60,553 bases of DNA. It comes from Akkermansiaceae bacterium (lineage in GTDB: Bacteria > Verrucomicrobiota > Verrucomicrobiia > Verrucomicrobiales > Akkermansiaceae). The stretch covers positions 1 to 60,553 of the forward strand of contig CAISTY010000062.1 in assembly GCA_903888515.1 (NCBI GenBank). Reading direction: 5' to 3'. The position numbers and the translations under genes were made by a program. Each line of letters opens with the position of its first letter. Position 1 is the first letter of the stretch. The notes under the pieces were generated by a model, which did not search any database, was not told where the DNA came from, and saw only the letters and a list, made by a program, of their open reading frames with translations. Of this stretch, positions 1 through 10,095 are shown one piece after another.

Positions 1-193
1 CTATGACCGCGCGATCATCGACTTCGTCTACGCCTGGGTGCTGTGCGAAACCTACCGACTGCGCTGGCGCATTGAGAAATCCTTCGACCAACAAGAACAG
101 AAACTCGACGAGCGCAAGGCCTGGGCCACCAGCGACACGGCGGCGTGCCTGAGTCAGGAAGCATTGCTCAAGGCCGTAGGCAGATCTGTGTGA
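1..193 (+). pseudogene. DDE transposase, C-terminal fragment
   Basis: Reading from base 2, an open frame of 63 codons enters from the left edge and stops at 191-193. It contains YRLRWRIEKSFDQ followed by KLDERKAWA. This resembles the region around the catalytic glutamate of IS4-type DDE transposases (Y-2-R-3-E signature, then a conserved lysine and KAWA). Intact relatives continue for many residues past the KAWA segment, whereas this frame diverges and stops about 20 codons later. It is probably a truncated or frameshifted insertion-sequence remnant. Its stop lies only 10 bases from the end of pabB. The N-terminal part lies outside the window, so whether the rest is intact cannot be seen. Confidence 0.6.
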
Positions 194-203
194 AGATCAT
201 CTA

Positions 204-1484
204 CTATTCTGGGGCATGGCGGTTGGAAAACGCTGTCACGGCGAGTCGGATGCCGGCGGCCTTGTGCAGGGTTTCCTCGTATTCAAGCACGGGATCGGAG
301 TCGGCGACGATGCCGGCACCTACCCGATAGATAAGCTGTTGGTCGTTCCTAACAAGTGTGCGGATGGCGATATTGAACGAGCATTCTCCGTTGGAGCCGA
401 ACCAACCGATGGCGCCGCAGTAGATGCCGCGCGGGCACTGTTCGAGTTCGCGAATGATTTCCATGGCGCGTATTTTCGGCGCGCCGGTGATGCTGCCGCC
501 GGGGAAACAGGCGGCGAGTGCGTCGATCGCGTCGGTATCCGGGCGCAGGGAACCGGAGACGGTGGACACGAGGTGATGGACTTGCGCGAGAGACTCGAGT
601 TGGCGCATGGCGTCCACCTGCACGCTGCCGAATTCGCACACCTGGCCGAGGTCGTTGCGCAGCAAGTCGGTGATCATCACGAGTTCGGCGATCTCCTTGG
701 CGGATGCCAGGAGTTCGCAGGCCGATTGCCGGTCGTCGTCGGGATCGGGGAAACGCGGCCTTGTTCCCTTGATCGGGCGGGTCTCGATGGAGCGCCCGGT
801 GACCTTTAAAAACAATTCCGGCGACGCACTGAGCACCTCTATTCCATCTAACGAAAGCCATGCCGCCATGGGTGCGGGCGAGGTTTCGCGCAACACCTCG
901 TACAGCCCGAAGAGCGACCCGCCGCATACTTGCGCCACGAAGGACTGGGACAAATTCACCTGATAGATATCGCCCGCCGCCAGCCATTCCTTGATCCGCT
1001 CCACGCCGTGGAGGAACCAGTCGCGGGTCGTCGTCGGTTCGAATGGGCTGATTTCCACCGGTTCCTCCAGCGGCTCGCGCAGGCATGTGGAGAGCCGCCC
1101 GGATTCCCACCACGTTTGGTCGGCGTGACTGAAGACCAGCATTTCGGGAAAAACGCCGAACACGAAACCGCCCTCGTAATCCACCCAGCCGCAGAGTCCG
1201 CCGGGTGGGAAGCCGGGGTTCTCCGACCCCTCTAACGGCACCTCATCAGTTAGAGCACGGCGCAACACCGCGCGGTCCTCCGCCACGAAAATCGAGCCGC
1301 GCAGGATGCGCGCGGGACATGCTGTAATCACCGACAGCGCCGGCCCGGCCGACGCCGGCAGGTTGCCCGCCGTATCGAAAAAAACCAAGCCCGGCAGATG
1401 GCGCAACCCAGCCGCCACCCGCACGGGTGTCATGCCAGCCAACCGCGCGGGTTGCGTCGGAATGTGCTTCGTTGCCTCAGCCAT
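204..1484 (-). CDS. pabB: Aminodeoxychorismate synthase component I (PabB)
   Basis: Chorismate-binding enzyme of 426 residues that would convert chorismate plus ammonia or glutamine nitrogen to 4-amino-4-deoxychorismate for folate synthesis in the cytoplasm. The motif PIKGTRPR near residue 240 carries the lysine typical of aminodeoxychorismate synthase; anthranilate synthase has PIAGT. Other family motifs are DLLRNDLGQV, PGGSITGAPKIRAME near residue 330 and GIYCGAIGW. Length fits a stand-alone component I without a fused amidotransferase or lyase. ATG at 1484 is preferred; a TTG at 1499 is in frame. No clear Shine-Dalgarno is visible. No pabA or pabC partner is in the window, so the gene seems to stand alone between an IS remnant and a noncoding gap. 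Confidence 0.88.
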   Translation of the reverse strand: MAEATKHIPTQPARLAGMTPVRVAAGLRHLPGLVFFDTAGNLPASAGPALSVITACPARILRGSIFVAEDRAVLRRALTDEVPLEGSENPGFPPGGLCGWVDYEGGFVFGVFPEMLVFSHADQTWWESGRLSTCLREPLEEPVEISPFEPTTTRDWFLHGVERIKEWLAAGDIYQVNLSQSFVAQVCGGSLFGLYEVLRETSPAPMAAWLSLDGIEVLSASPELFLKVTGRSIETRPIKGTRPRFPDPDDDRQSACELLASAKEIAELVMITDLLRNDLGQVCEFGSVQVDAMRQLESLAQVHHLVSTVSGSLRPDTDAIDALAACFPGGSITGAPKIRAMEIIRELEQCPRGIYCGAIGWFGSNGECSFNIAIRTLVRNDQQLIYRVGAGIVADSDPVLEYEETLHKAAGIRLAVTAFSNRHAPE

Positions 1485-1842
1485 CGCGTCACGAAGCAAG
1501 GCCCGCCCGCCCGCCGAAGCAAGCCTGAAACGCTACGCCGACATGGGCCGCACCGGCACGTCCGCCTTGGCGCATTTCCTGGATCCCGCAGGCAGCGACG
1601 CCTTCAAGGCCTTCGGCAAAAGGAATGCCAAGTGCATCGGCAACCATCCCGTCACCCTCAAGGGACCTCTGCCATGAATGTCCGTGAATGTCCTTTTCCG
1701 GCTCGCATATTGGCCGGACCCGGGAAAAATCGCCCCTATTGACGTTTTAAGCGGAAATTTTCCGACTCTAGGGTTGCCAAACCGGATTCTGCGACTAGCA
1801 ATGCGCCCCCGCTAATAATCGGCGGCGGCAACTTAGCAGCAT
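1485..1842. other. Intergenic gap between divergent pabB and fusA
   Basis: About 360 bases without a recognisable gene. Open frames exist on both strands but none matches a family I know. A weak promoter candidate for fusA is TTGCCA at 1774-1779 and TAGCAA at 1796-1801 with a 16-base spacer. The region must hold the divergent promoters of pabB and fusA. No tRNA or terminator-like hairpin stands out. Confidence 0.4.
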
Positions 1843-3942
1843 ATGATCGGCAAGAAGGACCTCAGCAAATACCGCAACATTGGCATTTTCGCCCATGTGG
1901 ATGCGGGCAAGACGACCACCACGGAGCGTATTCTCAAACTCACCGGCAGGATTCACAAAATGGGTGAGGTGCACGATGGCGCGGCCACCACCGACTTCAT
2001 GGAACAGGAGCAGGAACGCGGCATCACCATCCAATCCGCCGCCACCACTTGCTTCTGGAAGGACTATCAGTTCAACATCATCGACACCCCGGGCCACGTG
2101 GACTTCACCATCGAAGTGTACCGCTCGCTCAAAGTGCTCGACGGCGGTGTCGGCGTGTTCTGCGCGTCGGGCGGCGTCGAACCCCAATCCGAAACCAACT
2201 GGCGTTACGCCGATGATTCAAAGGTAGCCCGCGTCATCTATGTCAACAAAATGGACCGCATCGGCGCGAATTTCCTCAGCGTTGTGGACCAGGTGAAAAC
2301 CATCCTCGGTGCCAAGCCGCTGGTCATGGTACTGCCGATTGGCGAGGAAGCCGGCTTTGTCGGCGTGGTCGATCTGTTGACCCGCCAGTCTTATATCTGG
2401 GATGATTCCGGCAAACAGGAAAACTTCACCATCGGTGATATTCCCGCCGGCATGGAAGAGCAGGTCGAGCAATTCCGCGCCGAACTCATTGAAACCGCCG
2501 TCGAAATGGACGATGCCGTCATGACCCGGTACCTCGATGGTCACGAACCGGACATCGATACCATCAAACGCTGCATCCGCAAGGGCACCATCGCCCTCGA
2601 GTTTTTCCCGACTTACTGCGGGTCGTCCTTCAAAAACAAGGGTGTGCAAAACGTGTTAGACGCGGTGGTGGACTATCTTCCCGACCCGACCGAAGTCAAT
2701 CCCCAGCCGGAGGTGGATCTAGCAGGCCACCCGACGGGCAGCTTCGCCGTGGTGGATGCCTCCAAGCCGTTCCGAGGGTTGGCGTTCAAGATCATGGACG
2801 ACAAGTATGGCGCCCTGACGTTCACGCGCATTTACTCGGGGGTTCTCAAGAAGGGCATGACCGTGCTCAATACGTTCAACGGCAAGACCGAGCGCATCGG
2901 ACGCATGGTGGAAATGCACGCCAACGACCGCACGGAAATCCAGAGCGCCCAGGCCGGCGACATCATCGCCATCGTCGGTCTCAAGAACGTCCACACCGGC
3001 CACACGCTGTGCGACAAGAACCATCCGGCCACGCTCGAGCCGATGGTGTTTCCGGATCCGGTGATTTCCATCGCCGTCGCGCCCAAGGACAAGGCCAACG
3101 CCGAGAAACTCGGCGTCGCCATCAGCAAAATGGTCCAGGAAGACCCGTCGTTCCACGTCGAAACCGACGACGAAACCAACGAGATGATCCTCAAAGGCAT
3201 GGGCGAACTGCACCTCGACATCAAGATCGACATCCTCAAGCGCACCCACAAGGTCGAGGTCGTCGTCGGCGCCCCGCAAGTCGCCTATCGCGAAACCATC
3301 ACCAAGGCGGTTTCTGATAGTTATACCCATAAGAAGCAATCCGGCGGGTCCGGTCAATATGCGAAGATAGACTATATGATCGAACCGCTGGAAGCGGGTT
3401 CCGGCTTTGTGTTTGAATCCTCGGTGGTCGGAGGCAACGTACCCAAGGAATATATACCGGCCGTGGAAAAAGGCTTCAAGAACTCGGTGAGCAAAGGACC
3501 ACTGGCCGGTTATCCATGCATGGATTTCAAGGTCACGCTCAAGGACGGTGGCTTCCACGCGGTGGACTCGTCGACGCTTGCCTTCGAAATCGCCGCCAAG
3601 GCCGCCTACCGCCAGACCATGCCCAAAGCCGGCCCGCAAATTCTCGAGCCGATGATGAAAATCGACGTTTTCACGCCGGAAGCCCATGTGGGTGACGTCA
3701 TCGGCGACCTCAACCGCCGCCGCGGCATGATCAAGGAGCAAATGACCACCCACGGCGGCATCCGCGTCAAGGCAGAGGCACCGCTGAGCGCGATGTTCGG
3801 CTACATCGGCGACCTGCGCACCATGACCTCCGGCCGCGGCCAGTTCTCGATGGAGTTCAGCCATTACGCGCCCTGCCCGAAAAACATCGCCGAAGAAGTC
3901 ATTGCCAAGGCCAAGGAGCGCGAGGAAGCGCTGCGCAAATAA
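1843..3942 (+). CDS. fusA: Translation elongation factor G (EF-G2-like subtype)
   Basis: GTPase of 699 residues that drives ribosomal translocation. G1 is AHVDAGKT at residues 17-24, G3 is DTPGH and G4 is NKMD, followed by domains II-V, including [14 protein letters not shown]. Length is normal for EF-G. As far as I recall, the wording around G1 ([20 protein letters not shown], then [15 protein letters not shown]) and [17 protein letters not shown] is closer to the second EF-G of gammaproteobacteria (FusB/EF-G2) than to the str-operon FusA. It is not flanked by rpsL, rpsG or tuf. It could be the only EF-G or a paralogue; the window cannot decide. The start codon follows a noncoding leader without a clear Shine-Dalgarno. 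Confidence 0.92.
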   Translation: MIGKKDLSKYRNIGIFAHVDAGKTTTTERILKLTGRIHKMGEVHDGAATTDFMEQEQERGITIQSAATTCFWKDYQFNIIDTPGHVDFTIEVYRSLKVLDGGVGVFCASGGVEPQSETNWRYADDSKVARVIYVNKMDRIGANFLSVVDQVKTILGAKPLVMVLPIGEEAGFVGVVDLLTRQSYIWDDSGKQENFTIGDIPAGMEEQVEQFRAELIETAVEMDDAVMTRYLDGHEPDIDTIKRCIRKGTIALEFFPTYCGSSFKNKGVQNVLDAVVDYLPDPTEVNPQPEVDLAGHPTGSFAVVDASKPFRGLAFKIMDDKYGALTFTRIYSGVLKKGMTVLNTFNGKTERIGRMVEMHANDRTEIQSAQAGDIIAIVGLKNVHTGHTLCDKNHPATLEPMVFPDPVISIAVAPKDKANAEKLGVAISKMVQEDPSFHVETDDETNEMILKGMGELHLDIKIDILKRTHKVEVVVGAPQVAYRETITKAVSDSYTHKKQSGGSGQYAKIDYMIEPLEAGSGFVFESSVVGGNVPKEYIPAVEKGFKNSVSKGPLAGYPCMDFKVTLKDGGFHAVDSSTLAFEIAAKAAYRQTMPKAGPQILEPMMKIDVFTPEAHVGDVIGDLNRRRGMIKEQMTTHGGIRVKAEAPLSAMFGYIGDLRTMTSGRGQFSMEFSHYAPCPKNIAEEVIAKAKEREEALRK

Positions 3943-3943
3943 A

Positions 3944-3972
3944 GCGTGGCGGCGGTTTGCAACCGCCCTGCC
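3944..3972. repeat. GGCGGTT palindromic repeat after fusA
   Basis: Two bases after the fusA stop lies an inverted repeat GGCGGTT-TGC-AACCGCC (3951-3967) embedded in GCGTGGC...CTGCC. The same element, including flanking GTGGCGGCGG and CCATGCC, occurs inside uvrA near 56884 and 59344. Here it could also act as a hairpin terminator, but no T run follows. Confidence 0.55.
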
Positions 3973-4050
3973 TCTCTTGCAAAAATGAGTGGCACCCCCT
4001 TCGGATTCCTCTCGACGCTTGCGGACGGGCACTTTATTTTCCCGCTCCCG

Positions 4051-5052
4051 ATGCAAACACTATCTAACAAGCTAATCATCTGCGCCGCCATGATGGCGCT
4101 CCACGGTACCGCCTTTGCCGGCGGCGAAGGCTGGACATCCGACTACGCGGCCGCGAAAAAACAAGCTGCCGCATCCAAGAAAGACCTGCTCATCGACTTC
4201 ACCGGCTCCGACTGGTGCGGGTGGTGCATCAAACTCAACGACGAGGTTTTCAAGCTCGAGCCGTTCAAGGCCGGCGTGAAGGACACCTTCGTGCTCGTCG
4301 AACTGGATTTTCCCAAGGACAAAGCGAAACTCTCCGAGGAGACCCAGAAGCAAAACGCCGAACTCGGTAAAAAATATGCGGTGCAGGGTTATCCCTCGAT
4401 ACTCCTGTGCGATGCCGAGGGTCGTCCATACGCTGCCACCGGCTATCAGGAAGGAGGTCCGGAGAAATACGTCACCCACCTCAATGAACTGCGCACTGCC
4501 AAGACCAAACGCGACGAGGCGTTCGCCGCCGCCGGGAAAGCCGAAGGCCCCGCCAAAGCCAAGGCACTCATGGCCGCGCTCGATGCCATGAAACTTGACG
4601 ATCAGATCGTGTTGAATTTTTACGGCGAGGTTGTCGAACAAATCAAGGCCGCCGATCCCAAGGACGAAAGCGGATTTGGCAAAATGGGAGCGACCAAGAA
4701 GCGTCTGGCGGCCTTTCAGGACGCCCTGCAGGCACTGGCAGGCAAACAGGATATGGACGGGGCCCTTGTCCTGGTGGACAAAACCCTCAAGGAAGGTGGC
4801 TTCGACTCCGAGCAAACCTTGCAATTGATGATGACCCGTTCGGTGATTTTCGCGCAGCAAGGCAAGTTCGATGAGGCGCTCAAGGCCTTGGACGAAGCGA
4901 AGGCGTTCGCTCCCAAGAGCCCGATGATCCCCGGTATCGACGGTTTCCGCAAACGCCTCGAAGAGGGCAAGAAAAAAGCCGCCGATACTCCCGCCAAGGA
5001 ACCGGCCAAGGGTGCGCCCAAGGAAAAGGCGAAACCCGCCGCCGCCAAATAA
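4051..5052 (+). CDS. Exported thioredoxin-fold protein with helical C-terminal part
   Basis: Protein of 333 residues from the ATG at 4051, which opens a signal peptide (hydrophobic stretch LIICAAMMALHGTAFA, likely cleavage after AFA). A thioredoxin-like domain follows with the active-site pattern DWCGWCIKL (CxxC) near residue 54, and a cis-proline region GYPSILLCD. The middle to C-terminal part is helical with TPR-like character, ending in a Lys/Ala/Pro-rich tail. It probably works as a periplasmic thiol-disulfide protein. A frame open further upstream to 3946 would add a non-signal extension across the repeat and is less likely. The substrate is unknown. Confidence 0.75.
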   Translation: MQTLSNKLIICAAMMALHGTAFAGGEGWTSDYAAAKKQAAASKKDLLIDFTGSDWCGWCIKLNDEVFKLEPFKAGVKDTFVLVELDFPKDKAKLSEETQKQNAELGKKYAVQGYPSILLCDAEGRPYAATGYQEGGPEKYVTHLNELRTAKTKRDEAFAAAGKAEGPAKAKALMAALDAMKLDDQIVLNFYGEVVEQIKAADPKDESGFGKMGATKKRLAAFQDALQALAGKQDMDGALVLVDKTLKEGGFDSEQTLQLMMTRSVIFAQQGKFDEALKALDEAKAFAPKSPMIPGIDGFRKRLEEGKKKAADTPAKEPAKGAPKEKAKPAAAK

Positions 5053-5133
5053 TCCTAATTCTTGATGCCGCGGCAAAATCATGGGTTCTAACATAAAGGA
5101 ATCCAGTTGCGCTTGCGTGTTTTGCGCCGGAGC

Positions 5134-5151
5134 GCGAGTCTCCAGACTTGC
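5134..5151. repeat. GCGAGTCT-CC-AGACTTGC palindromic repeat
   Basis: Short REP-like inverted repeat in the gap before cinA. A perfect version (GCGAGTCT-CC-AGACTCGC) lies inside uvrA at 57071-57088, and a variant follows cysK at 16573-16590, so this is a dispersed family. Confidence 0.55.
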
Positions 5152-5226
5152 CAGAGCATGAGCCGCAATACCCAACGGGGCATTTCTCTGCTTGAGTCTG
5201 CTCGCACACCGCCGGAAACTTCGTCC

Positions 5227-6465
5227 ATGCGTCTTGAGATTCTCAACACCGGCACCGAGCTTCTGCTAGGGAACACCGTGAACACCCATGCGGCCTGGCT
5301 CGGGCGGGAATTGTTCCAGATCGGCCTGCGCATTGCCCGCCAAACCACCGTGCCGGACGGCGATGCCATCCGCGAGGCGATCGGCGAATCCGTGGCCCGT
5401 GCGGACGTGTTGATCGTGACCGGTGGTTTGGGGCCGACCAGCGACGATCTAACACGGGAAATCGCCGCGGAAGTCCTCGGGTTGGAGTTGCTAACGGACG
5501 AAGCGGCGCTGCGTTCGCTGGAGGAGTTTTTCGCCGTGCGTGGACGCCCGATGGCTGAGGCTAACCGCAAACAGGCACTGGTTCCGGCGGGTGCCGACAT
5601 GTTGGAAAATCCTCACGGCACCGCGCCGGGGATCTATATTCCGCCGCGCTTGCATGGCCATGCCCATGGCGCGGTCTTCCTGCTGCCCGGGCCGCCGCGC
5701 GAACTCTATCCGATGTTTCACGCCGAGGTCGTGCCGCGCCTGCGTACACTGGCCGGAGCGGCGCACGTGCCAGCCGCGCTCGAACTCAAATTCACCGGCA
5801 TCGGCGAAAGTGATTTTCATCAAGGCATCGACGCCCGACTCGCGCTGGTCCCCGGTCTGGAATTCGGCTACTGCGCATCCATCGGCGAAGTGAATCTGCG
5901 TTTGATCGGGCAGCCCGAGGCACTGACGCGCGGTCGTGCGATCGCCTTGGAGTCATTCGCAGCGTGCCTCGTCAGCGACGACGGAGCGTCCCTCGAAGAA
6001 GTGATTGTCAGGCTGCTTGCCGCGCAACGCCGGGTCCTCGCCACGGCGGAGAGTTGCACCGGCGGCTTGATCGCCCATCGCATCACCAACGTGCCCGGGG
6101 CCAGCGCCGTCTTCAGCCATGGCTACGTCACTTATTCCAACATCGCGAAGTGCGGTTTGTTAGGCGTGACGGCCGACGCACTGGCATCCCACGGCGCGGT
6201 GAGTGAAGAGGTGGCCTGTCAGATGGCCGCCGGGGCCTTGCGCGTGAGCGGAGCGGACATTGTGGTGGCGGTCACCGGCATCGCCGGACCGGATGGCGGC
6301 ACTCTGGAAAAACCGGTGGGTACCGCATGGATCGGGCTGGCTGCCCGCGATGCCGCAGCCGCCGCGTTCCGGGTCTTTCATCCACGCAACCGGCATGACT
6401 TCAAACTTGGCGTGAGCCAGGCGGCGCTGGAGGCCGTGCGCCGGAAACTCATGCTCTCCTGTTAG
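5227..6465 (+). CDS. cinA: CinA family nicotinamide-nucleotide amidase
   Basis: Two-domain CinA protein of 412 residues. The N-terminal MoaB/MoeA-like domain begins [20 protein letters not shown] and includes [15 protein letters not shown]. The C-terminal PncC amidase domain includes [16 protein letters not shown] and [11 protein letters not shown]. Known family roles are NMN deamidation and ADP-ribose pyrophosphatase activity in pyridine-nucleotide recycling. ATG 5227 matches the usual CinA N-terminus; the frame is open upstream to 5107 but that part covers a repeat. The stop overlaps the stop of the convergent HAD gene by three bases (6462-6465). Confidence 0.88.
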   Translation: MRLEILNTGTELLLGNTVNTHAAWLGRELFQIGLRIARQTTVPDGDAIREAIGESVARADVLIVTGGLGPTSDDLTREIAAEVLGLELLTDEAALRSLEEFFAVRGRPMAEANRKQALVPAGADMLENPHGTAPGIYIPPRLHGHAHGAVFLLPGPPRELYPMFHAEVVPRLRTLAGAAHVPAALELKFTGIGESDFHQGIDARLALVPGLEFGYCASIGEVNLRLIGQPEALTRGRAIALESFAACLVSDDGASLEEVIVRLLAAQRRVLATAESCTGGLIAHRITNVPGASAVFSHGYVTYSNIAKCGLLGVTADALASHGAVSEEVACQMAAGALRVSGADIVVAVTGIAGPDGGTLEKPVGTAWIGLAARDAAAAAFRVFHPRNRHDFKLGVSQAALEAVRRKLMLSC

Positions 6466-7343
6466 TATCCCGGCGCGGCGACGATGGCGTTATCGCGCTC
6501 TTCGATGCGGCGGCGCAGGATGCGTTCGGCGATTTCACGGATCATTTCGGCGAGCAGCAGCCAGAGGTGGGAGCCCGCGCGGTAATCGGCGGGGGCGATG
6601 TGTTTGACGCGCCCGGCGTGGGTGGAGAGTTGGAAGCACTTGCGGAACGAGCGTCCCGTTAGATCATCGGGGTTGTAAACGGCGATGGCATGGCCGCCGT
6701 TGTGGGTCATGACTGTGAAACACGGGACATCGGTCGGTCCGTCGCCGACATAGATCATGTTTTCGAACGGGATCGGTCGCTGTTCCGCAGGCATGTGATC
6801 GTTCACATCCTGATCATAACTGAGCATTCCCTTGTTGATGCGGAAAAGATATTGGGTCTTGGTGGTGTGTGAGATGACGCGCTTGGGAAAACTGATCCGG
6901 CCTTCGGTGTCCTCGCCGAATTCACAGCCGAAAATGGCTTTCACGCAAGGCTTGAGGCGGGATCCGTCGAGCAGCGCCTTGAGGCCGGAGGAGATGATAT
7001 AGTGTTCCACCTTGATGCCTGCCGCCGCGTGATCCGGGCTCAGCGCGGCTGCGGGCAGCGCCTCGAACAACTCGGGCAGGCCGGGAAAAAACCGCAGCCC
7101 GGCACCCAGTTCGGCGAACCTGGCATTGGTCACGTTATCCATGCCGAGGTAATCGAGCAGACACTTCATATAGGCCAACTCGCCATCCCATTTCTGGTCA
7201 TGCACCAGCGCGTCGCATTTTTTCCAGAACTGGGTGGAATCGATGCCGAACTCGGGAAACAACACGTCATCCTGCATGTAGCGCGGACTGAGTGTGTGGT
7301 CGTAGTCGTAGACCAGTGCGATGATGTTTTGGGGAGCGGACAT
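6462..7343 (-). CDS. HAD-superfamily phosphatase, phosphoserine-phosphatase-like
   Basis: Soluble protein of 293 residues. HAD motif I is YDYDHTLS near the N-terminus with the nucleophilic aspartate; the later motif is [11 protein letters not shown] (acidic motif IV). A large cap separates them. It is likely a phosphohydrolase with unknown substrate. ATG 7343 places the DxDxT motif close to the N-terminus, as is normal. It is convergent with cinA, and its start region is divergent from the downstream ABC exporter, so the two share a short promoter region of about 110 bases. Confidence 0.75.
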   Translation of the reverse strand: MSAPQNIIALVYDYDHTLSPRYMQDDVLFPEFGIDSTQFWKKCDALVHDQKWDGELAYMKCLLDYLGMDNVTNARFAELGAGLRFFPGLPELFEALPAAALSPDHAAAGIKVEHYIISSGLKALLDGSRLKPCVKAIFGCEFGEDTEGRISFPKRVISHTTKTQYLFRINKGMLSYDQDVNDHMPAEQRPIPFENMIYVGDGPTDVPCFTVMTHNGGHAIAVYNPDDLTGRSFRKCFQLSTHAGRVKHIAPADYRAGSHLWLLLAEMIREIAERILRRRIEERDNAIVAAPGY

Positions 7344-7453
7344 GGGAGGATGACAAGCAATCAAACACCACGTCCCGCGACAAGACGTAATTGTGTGGCG
7401 CAAGAATCATGCTTGCAGCGGCGGGGCATGGCGTTGAACCTGCCGTCCGACCT

Positions 7454-9244
7454 GTGAAGCAATTCCTTCCTTATTACCGTCACCTGCGTGCCGTGAAGTG
7501 GCCGTTTCTCATCGGTGTCGCCTGTGGCTTGGTTTACGCGCTGGCCAGCGGGGTCGGGTTGCCGCTGATGACGAAGGTCGTGTTTCCGGTGCTTTTCAAC
7601 GCGGATGCAGCATCTAACAAACCCTACGAGATCTGGATGCGCGGGCTGCTCGGTGGCATTTCACACGAGCGCCTGCTGTTGGTGTCCTGTCTGTGGATTC
7701 CCTTCATTTTCCTCATTCGAGCGGTGGCGGGCTACTCAAACAGCTACTTGATCCAGTTTTCCGGCTTGCGCGTGCTCGAGGCCATCCGCACCGACCTGTT
7801 CGTCAAACTGCAGAGCCTGCCGCTGTCGTTTTTCAAGCACAACCGCTCCGGTGATCTGTTAGCGCGGCTGATGAGCGACACGGAAATCCTGCGTCAGGTG
7901 ATTGCCCAAGCTTCGAGCGATTTGATCAAACAGCCGGCCACCTTGCTCTCGGCGTTTGGATTCCTGGTCTATCTATCGGTCAAGGACCACAGGTTTTTCA
8001 TCGCCTTGATCGCGTTGATCACGGTGCCGCTGTGCGTGACCGTGATCCGTGCCACGGGCAAGCGGCTGGCGGCGCGGGCGAGGATGCTGCAAGCCCAGGG
8101 CGGCGCTCTCACAGCAACCCTCACCGAGAGCCTGCAATCGTCGCTGGAAATCCGCGCCTATAATCTGGAAGACCGGCAGATCTCGCAGTTTCGCCAGCGC
8201 ATCCGCGAGATCCTCAATCTTTCGCTCAAAGTGGTGAAATACCGCCAGGCGATATCGCCGTCCATCGAGGTGGTGGCGGCCACGGGATTCGCCGCCGCAT
8301 TGTTTTTCGGGGTGCGCGAAGGGATGAAGCTCGAAGGATTCATGACCTTGGGGATGGCGCTTTTCATGGCCTACGAACCGATCAAAAAGCTCGGCATGAT
8401 CCACTCGTTGTTCCGGCAAGGCGGTGCGGCCATCGAGCGCATCGAGTTTATTTTGCACGAACCGGACACCTTGCCGGACCCGGCGGTGCCGAAACCCGTG
8501 AGCGCCCCGCAGCGCGCGATCCGCTTTGACAACCTGACCTTCGCCTATGACCAGGAGCCGGTCCTGCGCGAGGTGAACGTGGAGATTTCCATCGGCCAGG
8601 TGGTGGCCTTGGTTGGCCCGAGCGGTGCCGGTAAATCCACCTTCGTCAGCCTGATCCCGCGCTTCTATGATCCGCAATCCGGCGGCATCACGCTCGACGG
8701 CACCGACCTCCGAGCGTTCGCGAAAAAAGACCTCCGCAACCACATCGCCATCGTCCCGCAAATGCCCGCGTTGTTTGTCGGTACCATTGCGGAAAACATC
8801 CGCATCGGTCGCTTGGACGCCAGTCACGCCGAGGTCATGGAAGCCGCCCGCAAGGCACATGCCGACGAGTTCGTCCGTACCCTGCCGGATGGCTATCAGA
8901 CGCAGGTGGGCGAACGCGGCGAAAAGGTTTCGGGTGGCCAGCGCCAACGCATCGCCATCGCGCGCGCCTTCCTCCGCAACGCACCCATCCTGATCCTCGA
9001 CGAAGCCACCAGCGCGCTGGATAGCGAAAGCGAGGCCATGATCCAGCAGGCACTCGCCGAGTTGGTCAAAGGCCGTACTACTTTCATCATCGCCCACCGC
9101 TTCAGCACCATCACCATCGCCGACCGCATCCTCGTCTTCCAAGCGGGACGTATTGTCGCCGATGGCACCCATGAACAACTCCGCGCGGGCAATGCGATCT
9201 ATCAATCGATGCTCAGCGGCCAGGTTCTGGCAGCCGGGGTATAA
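7454..9244 (+). CDS. MsbA-like ABC exporter (fused permease and ATPase)
   Basis: Half-transporter of about 596 residues with an N-terminal six-helix ABC transmembrane domain and a C-terminal ATPase. Walker A is GPSGAGKST, the signature is VSGGQRQR and Walker B is LILDEATSALD; the H-loop region reads IIAHRFST. It probably dimerises and exports lipid A or other lipids or drugs from the inner membrane. The GTG at 7454 gives the sequence VKQFLPYYRHL right before the first helix and is the likeliest start; the frame is open upstream to 7391. Confidence 0.82.
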   Translation: MKQFLPYYRHLRAVKWPFLIGVACGLVYALASGVGLPLMTKVVFPVLFNADAASNKPYEIWMRGLLGGISHERLLLVSCLWIPFIFLIRAVAGYSNSYLIQFSGLRVLEAIRTDLFVKLQSLPLSFFKHNRSGDLLARLMSDTEILRQVIAQASSDLIKQPATLLSAFGFLVYLSVKDHRFFIALIALITVPLCVTVIRATGKRLAARARMLQAQGGALTATLTESLQSSLEIRAYNLEDRQISQFRQRIREILNLSLKVVKYRQAISPSIEVVAATGFAAALFFGVREGMKLEGFMTLGMALFMAYEPIKKLGMIHSLFRQGGAAIERIEFILHEPDTLPDPAVPKPVSAPQRAIRFDNLTFAYDQEPVLREVNVEISIGQVVALVGPSGAGKSTFVSLIPRFYDPQSGGITLDGTDLRAFAKKDLRNHIAIVPQMPALFVGTIAENIRIGRLDASHAEVMEAARKAHADEFVRTLPDGYQTQVGERGEKVSGGQRQRIAIARAFLRNAPILILDEATSALDSESEAMIQQALAELVKGRTTFIIAHRFSTITIADRILVFQAGRIVADGTHEQLRAGNAIYQSMLSGQVLAAGV

Positions 9245-9429
9245 GGCTCGGCCAAGCTCACGCAACACGCCGGCGTTCCCGGAATATCGAGCACCGAGAC
9301 ACATCCGGCCCGGAATCCGTGGGCGCAAGACCCCGCTTTCCTTGAACCTCACGATTGGCGATGAACGGGTTATAAATTTTTGGATTCCGTGAAAGACAGC
9401 GGGCCCGGTTTGGGTTATGAGTTTCCCCG

Positions 9430-10095
9430 ATGTCAGGGGACGAAGATGATAAAAGCCGTGACGCGGTGCTGGAGCAAAGCTACGCGCAAACGCGCAAGAG
9501 CCTGATCGCGCGCCTGGACAATTGGGAAGACCAGCGGACATGGGACGAATTCTATCAGACCTACTGGCGGCTGATCTACTCGGTGGCGGTGAAAGCCGGA
9601 TTGCGTCAGGACGAGGCCTTCGACTGTGTGCAGGAGACGATTCTCTCGATTGCCAAGCAGAGCAAGAAGAAGCTCTATGATCCCGAGCAGGGATCCTTCA
9701 AGACCTGGCTGATGAACATGACGCGCTGGCGGATCAACGATCAGTTCCGCAAGCGCAAGAAGGACACGGCGATGATCGTCGGCGAGTGGGAGAGCGAGCA
9801 CAAAACCGCGGTGATCGACCGCGTCGAAGATCCGGCGGGCAATGTCTTGTCGCGCCTGTGGAACACCGAATGGAAAAAGAACATGGCAGATGCGGCGCTC
9901 GCCCGGGTGAAGGCCCAAGTCTCGCCCCAGCAATATCAGATTTTCGATTGCTATGTCATCAAACAATGGCACGCTTCAAAGGTCCAGCAACAACTCAACG
10001 TGAGCATGGCTCAGGTATATCTTGCGAAACACCGCGTGGGAGCCGTACTTAAACGCGAGTTGGCCAAACTCGAAGATCAAGACAATGCTGGTTAG
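9430..10095 (+). CDS. ECF-type RNA polymerase sigma factor
   Basis: Protein of 221 residues with sigma region 2 (WDEFYQTYWRLIYSVAVKAG, then DCVQETI and a GSFKTWLMNMTRW segment) and a region 4 helix-turn-helix near the C-terminus (SKVQQQLNVSMAQVYLAKHRV). It should direct RNA polymerase to a regulon that cannot be seen here. Its last bases overlap the start of the kinase gene by 11 bases, so the two are probably co-translated, an arrangement common in Planctomycetes and Verrucomicrobia. A TATAAA lies at about 9371 upstream, but no convincing -35 was found. Confidence 0.8.
   Translation: MSGDEDDKSRDAVLEQSYAQTRKSLIARLDNWEDQRTWDEFYQTYWRLIYSVAVKAGLRQDEAFDCVQETILSIAKQSKKKLYDPEQGSFKTWLMNMTRWRINDQFRKRKKDTAMIVGEWESEHKTAVIDRVEDPAGNVLSRLWNTEWKKNMADAALARVKAQVSPQQYQIFDCYVIKQWHASKVQQQLNVSMAQVYLAKHRVGAVLKRELAKLEDQDNAG

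Noticed and set aside
216..809. Long plus-strand open frame opposite pabB
   Set aside because: It is the antisense shadow of a GC-rich gene; pabB on the other strand has all family motifs.
1032..1050. tRNA T-arm-like GGTTCGAATGG
   Set aside because: It lies inside pabB and no acceptor stem or anticodon arm can be formed around it.
2719..4056. 445-codon minus-strand frame opposite EF-G
   Set aside because: It is a shadow frame, His/Gly/Val-rich without motifs, while EF-G on the plus strand is certain.
7973..9541. 522-codon minus-strand frame opposite the ABC exporter
   Set aside because: It is a shadow of codon bias; Walker and signature motifs lie on the plus strand.
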